Assembly (NCBI GenBank): GCA_024640845.1
Contig: JAHEEE010000043.1
Location: 1 to 32,326 of the forward strand
Length of the DNA stretch: 32,326 bases
Reading direction: 5' to 3'
Source: Myxococcales bacterium
GTDB taxonomy: Bacteria > Myxococcota_A > Polyangia > Polyangiales > Houyiibacteriaceae
Positions 28,553-32,326 of this stretch are shown here, one piece after another. Below the pieces are notes generated by a model, which had not been told where the DNA came from, did not search any database, and saw nothing but the letters and a program-made list of their open reading frames with translations. The translations under genes were made by a program, and so were the position numbers. Position 1 is the stretch's first letter; every line of letters begins with the position of its first letter.

Positions 28553-28798
28553 CAGTCCGAAGCCTTCGTTCTATCGAGCGGCATCGTGCAGGGTTCGAAA
28601 CTCCTAAACGACATCCACGTGGCTCGCATCCGGAAATTGATCCAACCCCCGGCGGTGGAGTGCGCGCATGCAGCCATCGACGAGAGCATACCCGGTTTGA
28701 AAGCGCGCCGCCTGCGTTCGCGAGCTTCGTCTTGGCGGTCGGGGCGCGTGCCGGCCTACTGCGGCGGAACGTCTGATCCGGCGACCTGAATGCCCGAC

Positions 28799-29318
28799 TC
28801 AGTCCAGGAGATCGACCCACTTGTAGAAGCGGCCGCGTACGCCGCCGTCGGTATCCCCTTTAACCATGAGCGACTCGAACGGCGCGGGCGCGTAGTACAA
28901 GTGCCACTCGTCGTTGTTGGGGTCGTCCGAAAGCCGGAGACTTGGATTCCCGCTCGACGCATCTCGTCCAGATACGAAGCCGGGAGCTTGATCGAGTCGA
29001 TCTCGTCGTACAGGAAGTACACGCGAAGGCCGCTATCCGCCGGTACCCATCGGGTATCCGTTCATCGAGTTGCCGTTCCTTTTCGCACAGGGCCTCTGCA
29101 TAGCCGCGGAACTGTGGACGCCCGAATACCAGATCGATCGGGATGGCCAAGGTCGGAATGGAGACGAGCGCCACCGACCAGGCGATGGCTCCCTGTGGCG
29201 AGCGTGGCCGCATCACGGCGTCGATCGCCAGGAATACGCCGGATCGCTCGGAGACGAGGAGAAGGATCGCCAACGTCGAGGACATCGAACTCCAGGTTGG
29301 GGGCTTTCCCTGCGACAT
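28799..29318 (-). pseudogene. Degraded cardiolipin synthase-like gene
   Basis: Fragments in successive frames. Frame 1 (29318 down to about 29050) encodes the membrane N-terminus of Cls-type synthases (DAVMRPRSPQGAIAWSVALV, then PIDLVFGRPQFRGYAEAL). Frame 2 (about 29040-28930) resumes with GLRVYFLYDEIDSIKLPASY and RRAGIQVSGFRT, the piece before the first HKD motif. The roughly 100 residues normally between these parts are missing, as are both HKD catalytic motifs. Frame 3 then reads DPNNDEWHLYYAPAPF and ends FYKWVDLLD at a TGA (28799-28801). Deletion plus frameshifts means no functional phospholipase-D-type enzyme can be made. Sequencing error alone would not explain the missing region. Confidence 0.65.
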
Positions 29319-29507
29319 GACGCCGCCTCACGAGAATGACACGGATTTCATCTCGGGAACGCGAATCTTCCGACATTTTGGAAGTCGAGCGGCGCACCGG
29401 TTTTTAGAGCAGCTCGGGCGCCCTGGTGGAGACGGCTGCGACGAGCGCGTTCCGACAACGACTGAACGACGCGCCTGGACCTCCCCCATCTGGTACACCC
29501 TGTCGCA

Positions 29508-31481
29508 ATGACCATTCGGCGTCCTCGAAGGCAAACGCTGTGGGCCACCGCCTGCGTCTTGTGCGCGGCCGCTCTCTCCTTTTTGGCTTACGAGTCTTCC
29601 GCCAGTCTGAGTGGTGGGTTTGCACACGAGCTCGTCGCCAAGCTCTCCGGTACCGTTTACTTCCTCACGGTCGCGTTCGGGGGATTCTTCGTCTATCTAA
29701 TCGCGTCGCTCGAGGATGCGCCCTTCACTTACAGAGCGGTGGGCGCTCTCGCCACGCCGTTCCTCTGGATGACGAAGGAATCCGTTCGCCTGCTGGAGTC
29801 TCATCCGCTGAGCGAGTGCCTGTACTACTTCCTCAATCCGCTCAACCTCTGGTTGCTGCTTCTCGTCGTGCTGGAAATGGCGGCGGCGACACTCGTGGCA
29901 CGGAGGCTGCGCCGGAACCTTGGTGAGCCAGGGCGCGTGCTCACGCCAGCGCCGCTCACAGCGATCGCCGTGAGCCTCTCGCTCTTCGTAGGGCTCTACG
30001 CCTGGGGCCGTGGCGAGAACATCTACGTACTGTTTCTCTCCGGCTACCGTGGGCTCTTCGGCGCCGGAGTTGGGGTCCCTTGGGACGCGGACGATGGCGC
30101 AAAACGCGACATCGGGGAAGGTCGTGAGGCAGCTTCGAGCCGCGCGAAGCGGGCACGACACCCTCGAGACCGCCCCACCCCGAGTGGCCGTCCCGACATC
30201 GTCTTCATCGTAGGTGACAACCACAACGCGGAAACGATGAGCTGCGCGGGGCATCCCATCATCGAGACTCCGGCCTTGGACCGCCTGGCGCGCGAGGGCG
30301 TGCGATTCGAGAGTGCGTTCAACACGACCTCGCTGTGTAGTCCTTCGCGCGCGAGCATACTCACCGGCGCGTACGCCCATTCACACGGCGTCAAGAACAA
30401 CCACACTCCATGGACCGGCGAGATGCCTACCTTCCTCGAACGCCTGAGCGACGCTGGCTACGCCACCGCGTTCATCGGCAAGTGGCATATGCCGGGGGAT
30501 GGCCTGCCCGAGATGCCTTTCCTGGACTTGTTCGTCTCCTACACCTACCGCGAAGGTCAGGGAGCCTACTTCGAGTGCCCCATGGTCGTGAATGGGCGCA
30601 AGGTCGCCTCACGCAAGCCCTACATCACCGAGGAAGTCACCGACTATGCAATCGACTTCATCGAGCGGGCAGCGGCCGAGCCCGCTGAAGAGCGTCGCCC
30701 GTTCGCCCTGTACCTTGCGCACCGCCCTGGCCATCCGCCCTACCAGGCGCCCGCCGGTATTGACGGAATGTACGACGACGCGGACGTCCGAGGGGCCCTG
30801 CCATCGAACGTCGATGCGTGGTGGTTCGGCAAGACGCACGGCAACGTGTTTCAGGGCACGATGGTGGGCTCATACTTCGACCAGTACCGTGGATATCTCG
30901 AGACTCTCACTGCGATGGACGAGGACATCGGCCGGCTGCTCGAGCGCATCGACGAGCTCGGTCTGACCGAGAACACCCTCGTGGTCTACATGGGCGACAA
31001 TGGCCAGCAGTGGGGAACGCACGGCCGCCACGGCATCCGCGAACCCTACGCAGACAGCGCGAGGCTCCCGTTGATTGTGCGCGCTCCTTGGCTCATCCCG
31101 GACCCCGGAACACGTCGCGAGCAGATCGCCCTCAACATCGACATCGCCCCAACGATCTTGGAGCTGGCCGGCCTAGATCCTCCCCATCACGTCGACGGAG
31201 AGAGCCTCGTGCCAATCTTGCGCAACGGCAGCGCAAAAAGCCGCGACGCGTTCTTAATGGAGTTCTGGCGTTACTTCCCAGAGAACACACCTTCGTACCG
31301 CGGGGTGCGAACTCAAACACACATGTACATCGAGTTCGAAAGGGGACGGGAGCCCTGGCTGTTCGACCTCGAGAGCGATCCGGATGAGCTGCACAATCTC
31401 TATGCTACGCCGGAGGGGCACCAGGTCCTCCCGGATTTGCTCGAGTCGCTCGAACGTATGCAGGCTGGAGAAGGGCTCTAA
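29508..31481 (+). CDS. Sulfatase with N-terminal membrane domain
   Basis: 657 aa. Residues 1-180 hold about four membrane segments (LWATACVLCAAALSFLAY; TVYFLTVAFGGFFVYLIA; NLWLLLLVVLEMAAATLV; TAIAVSLSLFVGLYAWG). A basic linker (about 195-227) leads to a formylglycine-type sulfatase domain. Its maturation motif is CSPSRASILTG with C277, which must be converted to formylglycine. Other active-site parts seen are FIGKWHMPGD and YMGDNGQQWGTHG. The first metal-binding pair, usually DD, is D237-N238 (IVGDNHNAETMSC). The C-terminal small domain ends with EPWLFDLESDPDELHNL. It would hydrolyse sulfate esters. No sulfatase-modifying enzyme is in the window. Confidence 0.9.
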   Translation: MTIRRPRRQTLWATACVLCAAALSFLAYESSASLSGGFAHELVAKLSGTVYFLTVAFGGFFVYLIASLEDAPFTYRAVGALATPFLWMTKESVRLLESHPLSECLYYFLNPLNLWLLLLVVLEMAAATLVARRLRRNLGEPGRVLTPAPLTAIAVSLSLFVGLYAWGRGENIYVLFLSGYRGLFGAGVGVPWDADDGAKRDIGEGREAASSRAKRARHPRDRPTPSGRPDIVFIVGDNHNAETMSCAGHPIIETPALDRLAREGVRFESAFNTTSLCSPSRASILTGAYAHSHGVKNNHTPWTGEMPTFLERLSDAGYATAFIGKWHMPGDGLPEMPFLDLFVSYTYREGQGAYFECPMVVNGRKVASRKPYITEEVTDYAIDFIERAAAEPAEERRPFALYLAHRPGHPPYQAPAGIDGMYDDADVRGALPSNVDAWWFGKTHGNVFQGTMVGSYFDQYRGYLETLTAMDEDIGRLLERIDELGLTENTLVVYMGDNGQQWGTHGRHGIREPYADSARLPLIVRAPWLIPDPGTRREQIALNIDIAPTILELAGLDPPHHVDGESLVPILRNGSAKSRDAFLMEFWRYFPENTPSYRGVRTQTHMYIEFERGREPWLFDLESDPDELHNLYATPEGHQVLPDLLESLERMQAGEGL

Positions 31482-32021
31482 AAGGCTTCCCCGCAGCCGG
31501 CGCGCCGGTTCTCCTCGGTCAAATGTTTGGACGTCACCAACGCATTCATCGAGTTCGTCGCGACCGAGGGGTATCTCGCGGCGTTTCAGAGCTGGGCAGA
31601 CAGTAGCTACAAACGCCCTTCGAGCTTCACATCCCAGGTGACACGAGATTCAGCACCGCGAAACTCGGCGCTCATCGTCATTCCTCTGGGCTAAGAGTAC
31701 CCGGTCACACTCATCCAGCGCGCTGTCTGACGATAGCGAGTCACCGATGGGTGCCGCTACCACGAGCAGCGTTTGTATGTGCCGAACAAAGCGCTTTCAA
31801 GTCTTCGATGAACGACATTCGTGCACCGAAGCGCATGCCGAGCTTTGCGATCGGGAAAGGGAGCTTTGATAGCTTCTCTCGGCGGCGATTTCTGTCTTGG
31901 ACCCATCTCGTAGGAGCGCCTCGCGCGGCGCTCGGGCGTGTGGCGGCTTGTTCGAGCTGGCCTTCTGCGATGATGGCAGCGGTTGCTTCGGCATCTTCTA
32001 TCGCCGCGGAAGACTCGCATC
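31482..32021. other. Gene-poor tract before the mobilization-type gene
   Basis: 540 bp without a convincing gene. Directly after the sulfatase TAA the same frame stays open to a TAA at about 31692-31694 and encodes a protein-like stretch (VTNAFIEFVATEGYLAAFQS, ending SALIVIPLG), but it has no ATG and no recognised family. It may be a remnant of a lost gene. The rest gives only short frames. Confidence 0.45.
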
Positions 32022-32326
32022 GTGTCGTTGCGAATCGACGACGACAATTTCGCCCGACTCGACGCTCTTGCGAGGCAGACAAGCTGCTCGCGCGGTGAGG
32101 TCCTGCGACGCTGTCTCACGGGCGCCCAGCTCAAGAGCACCATCGATGCCCAGGCCCTCACCGAAGTCTCCCGAGTCCACGCCCACCTCAACCGCATCGG
32201 TGGGCTTCTCAAGCTCGCGATTCGTGAGGGCGTGTCGGACCGATCGAGCTACCACCGACTGAACCTCGAGCTCATCGACTCGGTCGTGGACGTCCGCCGC
32301 GCGGTGCATCGCTTGGCGGGGCAGCG
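32022..32326 (+). CDS. MobC/TraJ-like mobilization (relaxosome accessory) protein, 5' part
   Basis: 101 codons are visible; the gene runs off the window. The GTG at 32022 is preceded by GGAAG at 9 nt; a TTG at 31983 is an alternative, and the frame is closed upstream by a TGA at 31971-31973. The N-terminus is ribbon-helix-helix-like (SLRIDDDNFARLDALARQT, then RGEVLRRCLTG). The next part carries a motif typical of MobC/TraJ relaxosome accessory proteins (QALTEVSRVHAHLNRIGGLL). Such proteins bind oriT DNA and help the relaxase nick it. A relaxase gene would be expected immediately to the right if the element is intact. Confidence 0.65.
   Translation, partial: MSLRIDDDNFARLDALARQTSCSRGEVLRRCLTGAQLKSTIDAQALTEVSRVHAHLNRIGGLLKLAIREGVSDRSSYHRLNLELIDSVVDVRRAVHRLAGQ

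Overview
The window is 32.3 kb of GC-rich, gene-dense bacterial DNA. Its gene content suggests a Myxococcota (Polyangia-like, formerly deltaproteobacterial) chromosome. The support is a eukaryote-like Ser/Thr kinase with a PEGA-type tail, a bactofilin, several Gly/Thr- or Gly/Ser-rich lipoproteins including a VWA protein, a eukaryotic-type (GS-II) glutamine synthetase, and an F-type ATP synthase split into separate clusters. This placement is an inference from gene content, because no rRNA or tRNA gene is present.

Left part (about 0.3-11.5 kb): the minus strand carries the ATP synthase stator, alpha and gamma genes in the order atpF'-atpF-atpH-atpA-atpG. They run tightly (ATGA and TGATG overlaps) into a polytopic membrane protein, a small helical protein and an Apd1/sucrase-ferredoxin-like [2Fe-2S] protein. 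The catalytic beta and epsilon genes (atpD-atpC) lie about 2.3 kb upstream on the opposite strand, divergent from a bactofilin. A START-like secreted protein and an outer-membrane protein lie between the two ATP synthase clusters. Genes for subunits a and c (atpB, atpE) and atpI are not in the window.

Middle (11.6-21.3 kb): RNase III faces atpC tail to tail and is divergent from a GNAT acetyltransferase, which is followed by a GlpG-like rhomboid protease. A 575-bp repeat-rich spacer follows, with a dispersed repeat and a 63-bp tandem repeat. Next is a minus-strand trio (MATE transporter, Nudix hydrolase, DUF1415) divergent from a Ser/Thr kinase. The kinase's tail contains a hexanucleotide-repeat Ala-Asp tract. 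The kinase converges on a VWA lipoprotein, and a 408-bp leader region precedes glutamine synthetase.

Right part (21.3-32.3 kb): a zinc alcohol dehydrogenase is divergent from an alpha/beta hydrolase across a perfect palindrome. These are followed by a HAD phosphatase and a lectin-like lipoprotein, a helix-hairpin-helix PolX-N-like protein paired with an outer-membrane protein, a small lipoprotein and a renalase-like flavoprotein. The last stretch holds a decayed cardiolipin synthase fragment, a membrane-anchored sulfatase, a gene-poor tract, and the 5' end of a MobC/TraJ-like relaxosome accessory gene cut by the window edge. That gene hints at a mobilizable element continuing to the right.

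No CRISPR array, insertion sequence, phage module or clear defence system is visible. The most unusual items are the dispersed and tandem repeats, the insertion in ATP synthase alpha, the signal-peptide-bearing b subunit, the hexamer-repeat kinase, the membrane-fused sulfatase and the mobilization gene at the edge.
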